A stretch of DNA of 64,000 bases from Armatimonadota bacterium (GCA_025062195.1 JANXAS010000002.1:53866-117865); one strand, 5' to 3'. Numbered from the stretch's first letter, positions 16,878 to 26,433 are shown. Made by a program: numbers and translations. The notes: generated by a model from the letters alone, not told the origin.

Positions 16878-19541
16878 ATGCCAGCAGTTTACATCAACGG
16901 GTCTAAGGTTGAAGCGAAGGACGGAGCGACAATACTGCAAGCGGCGCTTGATGCTGGCATTTATATACCACACCTTTGCCATCATCCTGACTTAGAGCCA
17001 GCCGGCATTTGCAGGTTGTGCCTTGTGGAAGTTGAGGGCAGAGGGATTGTGGCGTCGTGCCAAGCGCAAGTTGAGGATGGTATGGCAGTATGGACCGAGA
17101 CGCCGATGGTGCAAAAGGCGCGCCAGATATCGCTTGAGTTACTGCTCACAAACCATCTTGGTGATTGTCTCTCCTGCCCAAAGGACAACGAATGCAAGCT
17201 TCAGGAGGTTGCCTCATACATTGGCATCAACGAGGAGAGGTTTAAGCAGTTGCGCATGCTTGCGCCGCAATTCCCGCTGGATGAGAGCAACCCGTTTTTC
17301 TTGCGTGACCCAAACAGATGTGTGCTCTGCGGGATTTGCGTAAGGACATGCGATGAGATACAAGGCATAGGCGCAATTAACTATGCTTTCAGGGGCTTTG
17401 CCACCACCATTGCCACATTCGGGAACAAGCCAATTGTTGAATCCAACTGCGAGTCATGCGGCGAGTGTGTTGTGAGGTGTCCTACTGGTGCTCTTGTCCC
17501 AAAGAACTACCGGAAGCCGGCAAAGGAGGTGAAAAGCATTTGCCCATACTGCGGTGTTGGGTGTTCAATCTATCTTGGCGTGCGCGGGAATGAAGTCGTG
17601 TTTGTTCGCGGCGACAAAGACAGCCCAGTGAACGAGGGGCAGCTCTGTGTCAAAGGGCGTTTTGGGTTCGGCTTCATAAACAGCCCCGAAAGGCTTAGGA
17701 AGCCTTTGGTGAAACGCAACGGTGAATTCGTTGAAGTGACTTGGGATGAGGCGCTTGATTTGGTGGCAAGCAAATTCTCGCAATACAAGGGCGACCAATT
17801 TGCTGCCGTTGCTTCGGCTCGCTGCACAAACGAGGAAAACTACCTTGTTCAGAAGTTTGCGAGGGCGGTAATGCAAACGAACAATGTTGACAACTGCGCA
17901 AGGTTATGCCACGCTCCGACCGTTGCCGGTCTAAACATTGCGTATGGGACTGGTGGCGGCACAAATCCGATAAGCGACATTGATGGTGCATCATGCATTT
18001 TCGTCATAGGTTCAAATACAACCGTTGCGCACCCAGTTGTTGGAACTCGCATCCGAAGGGCTGCAAGGCGTGGTGCGACTTTGATCGTTGCCGACCCGAG
18101 AAGAATTGAGCTTTTCAATCACGCGCATGTTTGTCTTCAGCAACGCCCCGGAAGCGATGTGGCTCTTTTGATGGGCATGGCGAGAGTCATATATGAACAA
18201 GGTCTGCATGACGAAGAGTTCATCCGTGAGCGGTGCGAGAACTTTGAAGCGTTCGTTGAGTCGCTGGAGCAGTTTGAGCTTGACTTCGTTGAAGAAGTTA
18301 CAAATGTGCCGAAGGAAAAGATAATCCAAGCAGCAACTTTATACGCCACAAGGAAGCCATCACTCATCATCTATTCGCTTGGCATAACTGAGCATTCTCA
18401 CGGGGCTGAGAATGTGCTTGCGCTCGCCAATTTAGCCATGCTCACTGGCAATGTCGGAAAGCCATCTGCGGGCGTGATGCCACTTCGCGGTCAAAACAAT
18501 GTCCAAGGGGCATGCGACATGGGCTGCATCCCAGCATCCTTCCCGGGTTACCAGCCCGTGAAGGATGGTGCTGTGCGAAGGAAGTTTGAAAAGGCATGGG
18601 GGTGCAGGTTGAGCGAGAAGCCAGGGTTGACGCTCGTTGAGATGTTCCAAGAGGCGCTGAAGGGCAATGTGAGAGCATTTTACATCGTCGGCATGGACCT
18701 GGCTTACAGCATGCCGAATGCGCGCATGGTCTGGGAGGCGCTTGAAAGAGCCGAATTTGTTGTGGTGCAAGAGATTTTAATGACCGGCACCGCCAAGTTT
18801 GCTCATGTCATTCTTCCGGGAGCAAGCTTTGCCGAGAAGGATGGCACATTCACCAACCTTGAAAGGCGTGTGCAACTTATAAGAAAGGCAATTGAACCGA
18901 TTGGCGATGCTCGCCCGGACTGGTGGATAACATGCGAGATAGCAAAGCGCATGGGTGCAACCGGCTTTGATTATTCTCATCCATCGGAAGTGATGGATGA
19001 GATAGCGAGGCTGACACCATCTTTTGCCGGAATGTCGTTTGCGCGCCTTGAGGGAGCGGGAATACAGTGGCCATGCACATCGCCGGATCATCCCGGCACA
19101 CCAATACTGCACATTGAGGCGTTCAACACACCGACTGGCAAAGGGCATTTCTCGCCGCTGCAATACAAACCACCTGCTGAGATGCCGGACGATGAATATC
19201 CGCTAATCCTTACCACCGGAAGGAGTCTCTATCACTTCCACTTATCAATGACAAGGAGGGTTGAAGGCTTATTGGCTCTCCATCCCGAGGAACGGATATG
19301 GCTGAATCCGAAGGACGCAAGCAAGCTGGGCATTGCCGATGGTGACAAGGTTAAAGTCATCTCAAGGCGCGGTGAAGTTTTCACGAGGGCAAAGGTGACC
19401 GAGGATGTAGCTCCCGGAACCGCATTCATGACATTCCACTTCTATGAAACCCCTACGAACATTCTCGTGAACGAGGCGCTATGCCCAATTGCTAAGACGC
19501 CGGAGTTCAAAGTGACAGCGATAAGAGTTGAGAGAGCTTAG
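16878..19541 (+). CDS. fdhA: NAD-linked formate dehydrogenase catalytic subunit, Cys type
   Basis: About 887 residues. N-terminal 2Fe-2S ferredoxin domain (CHHPDLEPAGICRLC), a His-Cys3 cluster site (HLGDCLSCPKDNEC), two 4Fe-4S sites (CVLCGICVRTC, CESCGECVVRC), then the MopB 4Fe-4S motif CPYCGVGC and the molybdopterin domains. ARLCHAPTV places Cys344 at the position filled by selenocysteine or cysteine in formate dehydrogenases; no UGA is used. The C-terminal dinucleotide-binding domain has LTTGRSLYHFH. It oxidises formate to CO2 (or the reverse) on a Mo or W bis-MGD cofactor and passes electrons to the NuoEF-like subunits. Start ATG 16878 lies behind AAGGGGGTG. No fdhD-type maturation gene is in the window. 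Confidence 0.9.
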   Translation: MPAVYINGSKVEAKDGATILQAALDAGIYIPHLCHHPDLEPAGICRLCLVEVEGRGIVASCQAQVEDGMAVWTETPMVQKARQISLELLLTNHLGDCLSCPKDNECKLQEVASYIGINEERFKQLRMLAPQFPLDESNPFFLRDPNRCVLCGICVRTCDEIQGIGAINYAFRGFATTIATFGNKPIVESNCESCGECVVRCPTGALVPKNYRKPAKEVKSICPYCGVGCSIYLGVRGNEVVFVRGDKDSPVNEGQLCVKGRFGFGFINSPERLRKPLVKRNGEFVEVTWDEALDLVASKFSQYKGDQFAAVASARCTNEENYLVQKFARAVMQTNNVDNCARLCHAPTVAGLNIAYGTGGGTNPISDIDGASCIFVIGSNTTVAHPVVGTRIRRAARRGATLIVADPRRIELFNHAHVCLQQRPGSDVALLMGMARVIYEQGLHDEEFIRERCENFEAFVESLEQFELDFVEEVTNVPKEKIIQAATLYATRKPSLIIYSLGITEHSHGAENVLALANLAMLTGNVGKPSAGVMPLRGQNNVQGACDMGCIPASFPGYQPVKDGAVRRKFEKAWGCRLSEKPGLTLVEMFQEALKGNVRAFYIVGMDLAYSMPNARMVWEALERAEFVVVQEILMTGTAKFAHVILPGASFAEKDGTFTNLERRVQLIRKAIEPIGDARPDWWITCEIAKRMGATGFDYSHPSEVMDEIARLTPSFAGMSFARLEGAGIQWPCTSPDHPGTPILHIEAFNTPTGKGHFSPLQYKPPAEMPDDEYPLILTTGRSLYHFHLSMTRRVEGLLALHPEERIWLNPKDASKLGIADGDKVKVISRRGEVFTRAKVTEDVAPGTAFMTFHFYETPTNILVNEALCPIAKTPEFKVTAIRVERA

Positions 19542-19580
19542 TTGGGTTTGCACTTGGAGAGATCAAGGAGGTGCAGCTGC

Positions 19581-20453
19581 ATGAGGGCAATTCATCTTCG
19601 TGCCGTGTTGATTGCGCTTGCCGTATTTTGGGGTGGACTTGCACAGCATGTGGGTGGGCAAGGTGATGGCGTTCTTTTGCGCTATAAGGGCAAGGTCGGG
19701 GATACGATGCGCTATAAGTCATGGTTTCGTATGCGCCTCATCGGCTTGAGCGGTGGAGCAACTAAGCTGAGAACAACATTCAGCTATGAAGCGATACACA
19801 GTCACAGGATAAGTTCTGTCTTTCCAGATGGCACATTTGAGATGGAAACGACGAGGGAGTCTGGAAAAGTTCAGCGTGATGGTCGTGAAGAGGATTTAAG
19901 CGGTAAGCCATACAAGCGCGCTGTGAGAATTAGTGATAGGGGCAAGGTGATTGAGGAGAAGGTTATTGAGGGTGAGGAGCAAGAGGATGAAGATAAGTTT
20001 GCCGACCCGATAGTGCTGATGGATGAGATCCACTCAAGAGCTGTTCAAAACATAGCCTTTCCTGAGAGCGCTGTAAAGATAGGGACTGAATGGACAACGG
20101 CGCTGACGGAACGCATTGGGGAAGGAACTGTGAGCATAACGATCAAGTCAAGGGTGATTGACTTCGTTGAACTTGATGGGCATAAGTGCGCTGTGATTGA
20201 GTCAGAGATAAGCGCGCCGTTGGATCTACCCGTAAAGATGGGTGAGTTTGAGATAAAGCTGAGCGGTGAGTTTAAGTCATGGACGACGCTTCACTTTGAC
20301 TATGAGAGGGGAATTGAAGTCCTCTCCGAAGACCAAATTCGCATGGTGGCTAATCAAACGGCACAAGCGAGCGGGCAAAGTCTGAGTTTACAATTCAAAG
20401 TGGCGGCAAATGCTAAGACGGTTTTGCTCAGCCACACGCCTGCTGGCAAGTGA
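19581..20453 (+). CDS. Secreted protein of unknown function (DUF6263-like)
   Basis: About 290 residues. An N-terminal signal peptide (LRAVLIALAVFWGGLAQHVGG) precedes a beta-rich domain beginning LLRYKGKVGDTMRYKSWF. Repeating pattern features, such as FPDGTFEMET, and a central highly charged insert (EEKVIEGEEQEDEDK) are visible; then VKIGTEWTTAL and CAVIESEISAPLDLPVK. The opening and the threonine-rich beta pattern resemble DUF6263-type lipoprotein or exported proteins, but I am not sure of the family. Start is ATG 19581 with AAGGAGGTG upstream. It follows fdhA by 39 bases and could be in the same transcript; no functional link is evident. Confidence 0.6.
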   Translation: MRAIHLRAVLIALAVFWGGLAQHVGGQGDGVLLRYKGKVGDTMRYKSWFRMRLIGLSGGATKLRTTFSYEAIHSHRISSVFPDGTFEMETTRESGKVQRDGREEDLSGKPYKRAVRISDRGKVIEEKVIEGEEQEDEDKFADPIVLMDEIHSRAVQNIAFPESAVKIGTEWTTALTERIGEGTVSITIKSRVIDFVELDGHKCAVIESEISAPLDLPVKMGEFEIKLSGEFKSWTTLHFDYERGIEVLSEDQIRMVANQTAQASGQSLSLQFKVAANAKTVLLSHTPAGK

Positions 20454-20521
20454 TTTTTATATTGGAATATCGCTAAGTTTGCAAAGCGCTTAAAGGTTGT
20501 CTTCCCAAGGGGGTTAAACAC

Positions 20522-21304
20522 ATGGGTGAACTTAAAGTTGGAACATCGGGCTACCAATATGACGATTGGGTTGGATACTTTTATCCGCAAGGGCTTCCGA
20601 AGCGAGAGTGGCTTAACTTTTATGCGCAACACTTTGACACGGTTGAGTTAAACAGCTCATTTTATACGATGCTCCCGCCGTCAACTACGACACAGCTTGC
20701 AAGGAAGGTGCCCGATGGATTTTCATTTGCTGTGAAGGCGCACAGGTCTTTTACGCATGAGAGAAGTGTTGACGAAGCTTTGGTGCACAGTTTTCATGAA
20801 ATGGTAAGACCGTTAGCCGAGTCAAACAAGCTCGGCTGCGTGCTGCTTCAGTTTCCTTGGGAGTTCAGATATGAGCAATCCAACCGTGATTATCTAACAA
20901 GCGTTTGTGAGTCCCTCGCCGACTATCCTTTGGTGGTTGAGTTCCGCAACATAGGCTGGATAAAGGATGAGGTGTTTGAGTTCCTGAGGGATTGGAACAT
21001 CGGGTTTTGTTGTGTTGATGAGCCGAGACTAAAAGGCTTAATACCGCCTATAGCTGTAGCCACATCTGAGATTGCGTATGTGCGTTTCCACGGTCGCAAC
21101 AAAGAGAAGTGGTGGAAGCATGAGCATCCTTGGGAACGATATGACTACCTCTATAGTGAGAGTGAACTAAGTGAGTGGGTGCCGAAGATTCGCAACCTCG
21201 TCAACAGCACTGAGCGATGTTATGTCTTCTTCAACAACCACTATCAGGGTAAAGCGGCTGTAAATGCGCAGATGCTTCTCGGGCTGATAAGGGGCAGCGA
21301 GTGA
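20522..21304 (+). CDS. DUF72 (YecE-like) protein
   Basis: 260 residues, usual length. The TIM-barrel DUF72 signature is clear: KVGTSGYQYDDWVGYFYP at the N-terminus, NFYAQHFDTVELNSSFY, VPDGFSFAVKAHRSFTHE, and YVRFHGRNKEKWW with YVFFNNHYQGKAAVNA at the end. The family is widespread with no agreed activity. Start ATG 20522 is preceded by AAGGGGG. The translin-like gene starts six bases after its end, suggesting one transcription unit. Confidence 0.92.
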   Translation: MGELKVGTSGYQYDDWVGYFYPQGLPKREWLNFYAQHFDTVELNSSFYTMLPPSTTTQLARKVPDGFSFAVKAHRSFTHERSVDEALVHSFHEMVRPLAESNKLGCVLLQFPWEFRYEQSNRDYLTSVCESLADYPLVVEFRNIGWIKDEVFEFLRDWNIGFCCVDEPRLKGLIPPIAVATSEIAYVRFHGRNKEKWWKHEHPWERYDYLYSESELSEWVPKIRNLVNSTERCYVFFNNHYQGKAAVNAQMLLGLIRGSE

Positions 21305-21310
21305 TGTGTG

Positions 21311-21955
21311 ATGGGTGAGTTGCTGGAGCACTTGCGGGACACCCTCGCTAAAATACGCTCTCAATTGGACGAGATTGACCGGCTGCGCGAGAAATGCTTT
21401 GAGCTGTCGCGCAGGCTCATCAGGCAATGCAGCGCGGCGATAAAACATGTTCATCGCAATGAACGCAATGAGGCAGAGGTAGCTTTAGGCGCAGCCGGCG
21501 AAATAGCGGAGGAACTCTATGGCATTGCGTCAACGCACCCGGAGATACTTTCGTGGGGCTTTGTGCAGGATGCGCAGCGTGAGTTCGCTGAAGCAATGCT
21601 TATTTTTACTGTCGCTTTTGGGGGCGTATTGCCTACACCCGAGGATTTGAAGGTCACTGATGTGGCATACATCAACGGACTCGCTGAAGCTGTAAGCGAA
21701 CTTCGCAGGCTCATCTTGAGCAAGTTAAACGGTGGTGATTTTGAGTCAGCCAGAAAGCTCATGGAGATCATGGAGAACATTTATTATGAGTTGCTCCCGT
21801 TTGATCACCCCGATGCCATCACGCTTGGCTTGAGAAGACGTGTTGACCAGCTGCGCCTTTTGCTTGAGAGGACGGCTGGCGATCTCACCCTTGCTTCGCA
21901 GTGCACAACACTTGTGCAGTTACTTAAGCGCTCTGCTGAAGGTGAGAAACGCTGA
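21311..21955 (+). CDS. Translin-family protein
   Basis: About 214 residues, almost entirely helical. The C-terminal part YYELLPFDHPDAITLGLRRRVDQLRLLLERTAGDLTLAS matches the translin signature (...DA.T.GLRR..D..R..IE.T..DL). The region IASTHPEILSWGFVQDAQREFAEAMLIF and the segment LPTPEDLKVTDVAYINGLAEAVSELRR correspond to the conserved 'Q.Y.EA' and 'YL.GL.D..GELRR' parts of the fold. Translins bind single-stranded nucleic acid as octamers; the TRAX partner has nuclease residues that I could not confirm here. Found in eukaryotes and archaea and less often in bacteria. Its role with DUF72 is unknown. Start ATG 21311; GTG 21308 is also possible. Confidence 0.75.
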   Translation: MGELLEHLRDTLAKIRSQLDEIDRLREKCFELSRRLIRQCSAAIKHVHRNERNEAEVALGAAGEIAEELYGIASTHPEILSWGFVQDAQREFAEAMLIFTVAFGGVLPTPEDLKVTDVAYINGLAEAVSELRRLILSKLNGGDFESARKLMEIMENIYYELLPFDHPDAITLGLRRRVDQLRLLLERTAGDLTLASQCTTLVQLLKRSAEGEKR

Positions 21956-21993
21956 TTTAACTCTTTTGGAGACCGCTCCGAACAACGCCACCG

Positions 21994-22866
21994 TTATAAA
22001 GTGATGCGCATGCCGTCGTGGGCGAGCAAGACACCCTTTCTCTCCAGCTCGTTGGCTATGGCGTGATGTGGTGGTGTCCAGTGTGGCGATATGTGAGTCA
22101 GGACGAATGGAGCGCCCTCTTTTAACATGCCCTCTGAGAGCATCCTTTGGCGGAGCGCCAGAGCAACCTGTATGTTCATGTGTTCCCTTGTTGGCGCACT
22201 TACACCGTATGTTGCATCAACTACTGCGGCATCAAATTGGAATTGGCGCATGTATGATAGAGTCTCCTCATTTGGGAAACCGGTATCAACTGCATACAAC
22301 AAGCATCTGCCGAACCTGAAAAGGGCAAATATGAGGGCGTCTTCAACCCCGATGCAGTGTGCGGCGGGCATCGCGTGCACAGTTGTAGCCTCATCAATCT
22401 GGTATGGCTCAAATGGTTTGAGCTTTATAAGCCTTACTTTCAAGTCGTATTTTTGTTGCTCAGCAAGCCATTGCCGCACAAGCATCAACGAGCATTCGTT
22501 AGCGTATATTGCGAGCTCTGAAAGCTGCGGAATTTGTGTTGTTGGTTTATGCGGGCGATGCATCGCCCAAATATTAGCGCGCCTTGAGAGAAGCAAAGTT
22601 GGGGATAAGTGATCCGGATGTGAGTGGGTGATTAGCAACGCTTTGAGATTCATCAAACTGATGCCACAGCGCATTGCAGATGAAATCACATCCGGAGGGC
22701 AATCAATTAACAAGTCGTCACAGATGAGGGCGCACGAAAAGGAGCGCAGATCACTTCCACCGTAAGTGCGCGCAGCATCGCAATTTTCGCAGTTGCAAAA
22801 TGGCGCTGGGTAAAGGTCTGCTGAGCCAGTCCCGAGGAAAGTGACAGTCAATGTGTGGGAGTTCAT
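21994..22866 (-). CDS. MBL-fold metallohydrolase (PhnP/RNase Z-like)
   Basis: About 290 residues. Starts with TVTFLGTGSADLYPAPFCNC, followed by a CxCxxC (CNCENC) metal knuckle and the HxHxDH motif in ITHSHPDHLS. Later residues MPAAHCIGVEDALI and CLLYAVDTGF give the usual His and Asp ligands. This arrangement fits the PhnP-like phosphodiesterase/lactonase branch (cyclic phosphates) rather than tRNase Z. Start is ATG at 22866 with CAGGTGATG upstream; the open frame continues to 22947 without a ribosome site. Convergent with the translin gene. A dispersed repeat element lies about 120 bases upstream. Confidence 0.8.
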   Translation of the reverse strand: MNSHTLTVTFLGTGSADLYPAPFCNCENCDAARTYGGSDLRSFSCALICDDLLIDCPPDVISSAMRCGISLMNLKALLITHSHPDHLSPTLLLSRRANIWAMHRPHKPTTQIPQLSELAIYANECSLMLVRQWLAEQQKYDLKVRLIKLKPFEPYQIDEATTVHAMPAAHCIGVEDALIFALFRFGRCLLYAVDTGFPNEETLSYMRQFQFDAAVVDATYGVSAPTREHMNIQVALALRQRMLSEGMLKEGAPFVLTHISPHWTPPHHAIANELERKGVLLAHDGMRITL

Positions 22867-22988
22867 TCTCATCACCTGTTGTGCTTTCAAATTCAACGGT
22901 TTCGTGAAGACGGCGCAAGGGGCTGTCGGCTTTAGCCAACAGTGCAACGCGCTCTTTCACCCCCATTGAGCTTAATGTGTTTCGCTCT

Positions 22989-23270
22989 TTACTCAAAAGT
23001 TTATTGGCTCGTAGTAAGGCACGAAGCGAAGCGGAGTGCCGTCAATGTGAGTGTGAAAGTGGAGTGTAAGTGAAATGACAACATCGCACATTGCACCAAC
23101 TTAACGCCACTTCGCTTCGCGGCTAACACGAACATTCCCGTCAAGATAGTTCGTAGTAAGGCACGAAGCGAAGCGGAGTGCCGTCAAAAATGAGACATGG
23201 GAGAAGTAACAAATTTGACGCCACTTCGCTAACGCTTCGTGGCTAACTACGAACCTAAACAGCAAAGTTC
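22989..23270 (+). repeat. Dispersed hairpin-module element, copy 1
   Basis: A non-coding element that recurs inverted at 34361-34560. Ends match: actcaaaagttt-ttggc at the left and ggctaactacgaacctaaac at the right. The interior alternates two modules: one closed by GGCAC/GTGCC (23019 and 23161) and one closed by GCCAC/GTGGC (23106 and 23220). In this copy the first module is repeated with about 80 extra bases relative to copy 2. No reading frame is shared between copies. MITE-like element or structured RNA are both possible. Confidence 0.8.
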
Positions 23271-23306
23271 CATTACAGTGAAGAGCGATGCGTTCAATAT
23301 TTCAAG

Positions 23307-23325
23307 GTGTGTGCCACGGTGGCAC
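23307..23325. promoter_or_regulatory. Perfect 19-bp palindrome
   Basis: GTGTGCCAC-G-GTGGCACAC, 9-bp arms around one base. Could be an operator, part of a larger repeat, or a short hairpin; no adjacent T-run supports a terminator. It is 440 bases upstream of the MBL gene and 145 bases past the VWA stop. Confidence 0.4.
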
Positions 23326-23469
23326 ACTGCCACATGGGACAAGCAGACGAAATGGTTTGGCACTCACTGCGAACCCTAAATGGTTTGGAATGATCCGACT
23401 GTGTGCCTGTAAGAAGCCATAAGCTTCATCCGACGATGGTTCGCTGAGAGGGATATGACATTATTCGGC

Positions 23470-25614
23470 TCAATTCAAACCCGACCATCTTCGTGTGGTC
23501 CATTCAAGCAAAAGCAAGGCTAACACAAATAGGTAAAGCCATGGCAATGAGTTGACCCTGATGGTTAAAAGTTCAATTCGCTCCAACCTTTTTTGAGCGT
23601 GCTCTACGATAGCCTTCATAGCCTCCTCTGGATTGAGGAACTTGCCTTCAAGGCTTTTTGAGATAGCATGGAGGAACGCTTCATCATATCCAATTCGCAT
23701 CCGCTCACGAAGTTGTGCTGCAACAGTTACTGACGAGCGATTGCCATTCACCCCGATAGGCTTAAAAGTCCAATTCCCAGCTCTGCCAAGCCTGATGCGC
23801 CCAGCGTAAATGTCGCCATGCCTGTGAAGCTTTATGGTTGCTTGACTTCCGCTTTCGTGTGTCGCTATCAGTTTGACTTCCTTTGGCTGCCTTAATGTCA
23901 GTCCGGCGTGGTATGTGGCGCACACCGTCAAAACATCATCTGTATCCACAAGCGTTTCGTCTGGCGTTAGAGTTATCCAGTTATCAAGGAGCGGCGTAGC
24001 CATGCATCTCACAATGCCCTGCCAGAATTTCAAGAATTCGTTTGGTTGGGTATGGTGTCTCGCAGCATTCATCCACCAACGCCATGTATCAAATGGCGCA
24101 AAGGCAATCACTTTGCCAGCGCCATAGCGGTGCCAAACGAGCGCCGCATCATTGCTGACACTTACACCATTGTATTTGAGAAGGATTTGCGAGGCACTTT
24201 TTGGTCTGCCAAGGATAATACCACGTTTGAGCTTCGGCAAACTCCTCCACAAGCCTTCAGCCTTGTTTGCTCCAAAGCCCATGTTTATCGCGGCACACTT
24301 TAAGCCCGTTTCTGTTGGGTTTAGTGAAAACTCACCGTTGATAAACTCTCCCATAGATGGCTCCGTTGGGAGCAGGTGCACAAAAGTCCTGTTCTGTGAG
24401 TTGAGCAGGCTCCTTTCGCCGCCGAGCACAAGCAATGTCCCACCGCGCTCGCCAACATACCATGCAAGCTCTTCAAAGGCTCTTGGCGGAAGCGAAGCTG
24501 CATCAATGTTTCCGAGAATGACGATGTCAAACTTGCCCACCATTCCCCTGTTGATGCTCAACTTGAGGACTTGTTCACCACTTACTAAGTTGCCTTGCGC
24601 AAGGAAGCCAATACCATTCCTCTCACTCAGCGAGAGCAAGTCAATTGCCCCATCCTCTTCAAGTGCTTGCTTGATGAACTTAAATTCTGGATTGGGTGAG
24701 CCAGCTATGAAGAGTGCCCTTATGTTACGCTCAACCGTTTTAATAAACGCCGTTGCTATGTTGTCCTCGGGAAATTGCTCACCTAACCCACGAGAGCAGC
24801 TTGCCATGATTGTGTGCTCACCGGGCGGCGGAGAAAGGTTCAGCTCAAATGTCTCTGCGGCATGTGTCTTTGAGAGTGTGATTTGGCGTTGAAGCATTCT
24901 CCTCAAGCCGAGCGAGATAGTCAATTTGCCGCTGTAGCTTTCACCGCTTGTGAGCCTGGCTGTGCATCGTATTGTCACTGCACTTGCGGGGAAGGCGAGG
25001 GTAAACTGCGGTGTAAGTTCAACGGAGACATTCGGCACAGTCCTGCTTCCAACCCCGACAATCACCCACTTAGTGACGCTGCCGCGCAGGCTTTTAATGG
25101 CATCGGCGACCATTGATGGCTTTTCAAAATCCGTATCGCGACCGTCCGTGAGCATGACAACGAGGCACCCAGCCTCACTGTCAAGTCGCCTTAAAAGTGC
25201 GGGTATAGTGGCGATGAGCCTTGTTCGTCCATCAGCGAACTTGAGCGAGGATAACTCGCCCATGCCGATTTCACGAAGCGCTTCACCAAATGCCCAAATG
25301 TGGATATCAGGTGGCTTACCGAGACCTTTCAACCTGCGCATCACCAAATTGAGGAATTTTATTGCCTCCTCATGTGCGCTGTTCAAGCGCATGCTCAAGG
25401 AGGTGTCAATTAGGAAATGGATTTGTGGGTTGTATGAGTAGCGGCGCTTAATGCGCAAGTCAACCTGGGAGAGCAACAGCCAAATGATGCCAATGGCTAA
25501 CATGCGCGAGGATAGCGCCACAATCCATAGCCACCTTTTCCACCTTGTGCGTTCACTCAGGTAAACATATACCGATAGGAAAGCGACGATGAGTAGAAGG
25601 AATTTTGGCGCCAT
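23470..25614 (-). CDS. VWA-domain membrane protein (BatA/YfbK-type, GATase-like middle)
   Basis: About 714 residues. Two N-terminal membrane helices (FLLLIVAFLSVYVYL; LAIGIIWLLLSQV), then a von Willebrand A domain starting at HFLIDTSLSM (Asp70, the DxSxS metal site) with VVMLTDGRDTDF. The middle contains a segment like the class-I GATase-like domains seen in this protein type (FDIVILGNI, GTLLVLGGERSL, WHRYGAGKVIAFAPFDTWRW). A final helix (LYLFVLALLLLEW) returns it to the membrane. Such proteins often work with MoxR ATPases, but none is nearby. Start is ATG 25614, 12 bases inside the open frame. Confidence 0.8.
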   Translation of the reverse strand: MAPKFLLLIVAFLSVYVYLSERTRWKRWLWIVALSSRMLAIGIIWLLLSQVDLRIKRRYSYNPQIHFLIDTSLSMRLNSAHEEAIKFLNLVMRRLKGLGKPPDIHIWAFGEALREIGMGELSSLKFADGRTRLIATIPALLRRLDSEAGCLVVMLTDGRDTDFEKPSMVADAIKSLRGSVTKWVIVGVGSRTVPNVSVELTPQFTLAFPASAVTIRCTARLTSGESYSGKLTISLGLRRMLQRQITLSKTHAAETFELNLSPPPGEHTIMASCSRGLGEQFPEDNIATAFIKTVERNIRALFIAGSPNPEFKFIKQALEEDGAIDLLSLSERNGIGFLAQGNLVSGEQVLKLSINRGMVGKFDIVILGNIDAASLPPRAFEELAWYVGERGGTLLVLGGERSLLNSQNRTFVHLLPTEPSMGEFINGEFSLNPTETGLKCAAINMGFGANKAEGLWRSLPKLKRGIILGRPKSASQILLKYNGVSVSNDAALVWHRYGAGKVIAFAPFDTWRWWMNAARHHTQPNEFLKFWQGIVRCMATPLLDNWITLTPDETLVDTDDVLTVCATYHAGLTLRQPKEVKLIATHESGSQATIKLHRHGDIYAGRIRLGRAGNWTFKPIGVNGNRSSVTVAAQLRERMRIGYDEAFLHAISKSLEGKFLNPEEAMKAIVEHAQKRLERIELLTIRVNSLPWLYLFVLALLLLEWTTRRWSGLN

Positions 25615-25734
25615 GAATTGCTTCACCGCCTAATGTTCTGGTTTCAGGCGATGAAGAGACAATGGGGCTTTAATAGCCCGAGCCCTTTCGGAGCATTGGC
25701 ACAATTCACCAGCTTAATTAGCATGCAAGCTACC

Positions 25735-26433
25735 TTAGCTTTTCCCGTCAAGCCATCTGATGATGGATTGCCACAGCAGCAGACCATCAGCGCTGCCAAG
25801 GATATCCTCCGAACATCTCTCAGGGTGAGGCATCATACCAAGCACATTTTTTCTCTCATTGCATATGCCGGCAATATTTTCAAGCGAGCCATTTGGGTTA
25901 GCCATCGGCGTTGCATTTCCGTTCTCATCACAATAGCGGAAGACGATCTGTCCGTTTACCTTAAGCAACCCGAGCGTTTGCTCATCACAGTAGTAGTTTC
26001 CATCGCCGTGAGCAATCGGCATGCGCACCACTTGCCCAAACTGATATAGGTTCGTAAACGGTGTCTCAACATTCTCAACCCTTAAGTGAACGAATTTGCA
26101 AACAAATTGTAAGCTGCTGTTTCGCATCATTGCCCCAGGTAGCAATCCAGCTTCAAGAAGTATCTGAAAGCCATTGCAAATGCCTATGACAAGACCGCCC
26201 ATTTGTGCGAACTCAATTACTGCGTCCATGACTTTTGAAAATTTCGCTATAGCACCGGGACGCAAATAATCGCCGTATGAGAAGCCGCCGGGAAGGACAA
26301 CGCAATCAACGCCTTTTAAGTTGGCATCCTCGTGCCAAATATATTCAACCGGTTTTTTGAAGACATTGCGGATGACGTGATAGCAATCTTGATCACAGTT
26401 TGAACCGGCAAAGACGACAATCCCAAAACGCAT
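25735..26433 (-). CDS. purQ: Phosphoribosylformylglycinamidine synthase subunit PurQ
   Basis: 232 residues, normal length. Class I glutamine amidotransferase that delivers ammonia from glutamine to PurL in step four of purine synthesis. The nucleophile elbow is [19 protein letters not shown], and the His/Glu of the triad are in [11 protein letters not shown]. The N-terminal [15 protein letters not shown] and [12 protein letters not shown] are canonical. Start ATG 26433 lies behind AAGGGGTGATTG. PurS is encoded just upstream, with a 48-bp gap; purL is not in the window and the downstream neighbour is a VWA protein. Confidence 0.97.
   Translation of the reverse strand: MRFGIVVFAGSNCDQDCYHVIRNVFKKPVEYIWHEDANLKGVDCVVLPGGFSYGDYLRPGAIAKFSKVMDAVIEFAQMGGLVIGICNGFQILLEAGLLPGAMMRNSSLQFVCKFVHLRVENVETPFTNLYQFGQVVRMPIAHGDGNYYCDEQTLGLLKVNGQIVFRYCDENGNATPMANPNGSLENIAGICNERKNVLGMMPHPERCSEDILGSADGLLLWQSIIRWLDGKS

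Larger units (their letters stand above)
22867..23469. other. 603-bp non-coding interval
   Basis: No convincing gene. It holds copy 1 of the dispersed hairpin element (about 22989-23270), a perfect 19-bp palindrome at 23307-23325, and a short direct repeat of aatggtttgg near 23350 and 23380. It lies upstream of the MBL hydrolase gene and downstream of the VWA gene (both minus strand). Confidence 0.7.
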
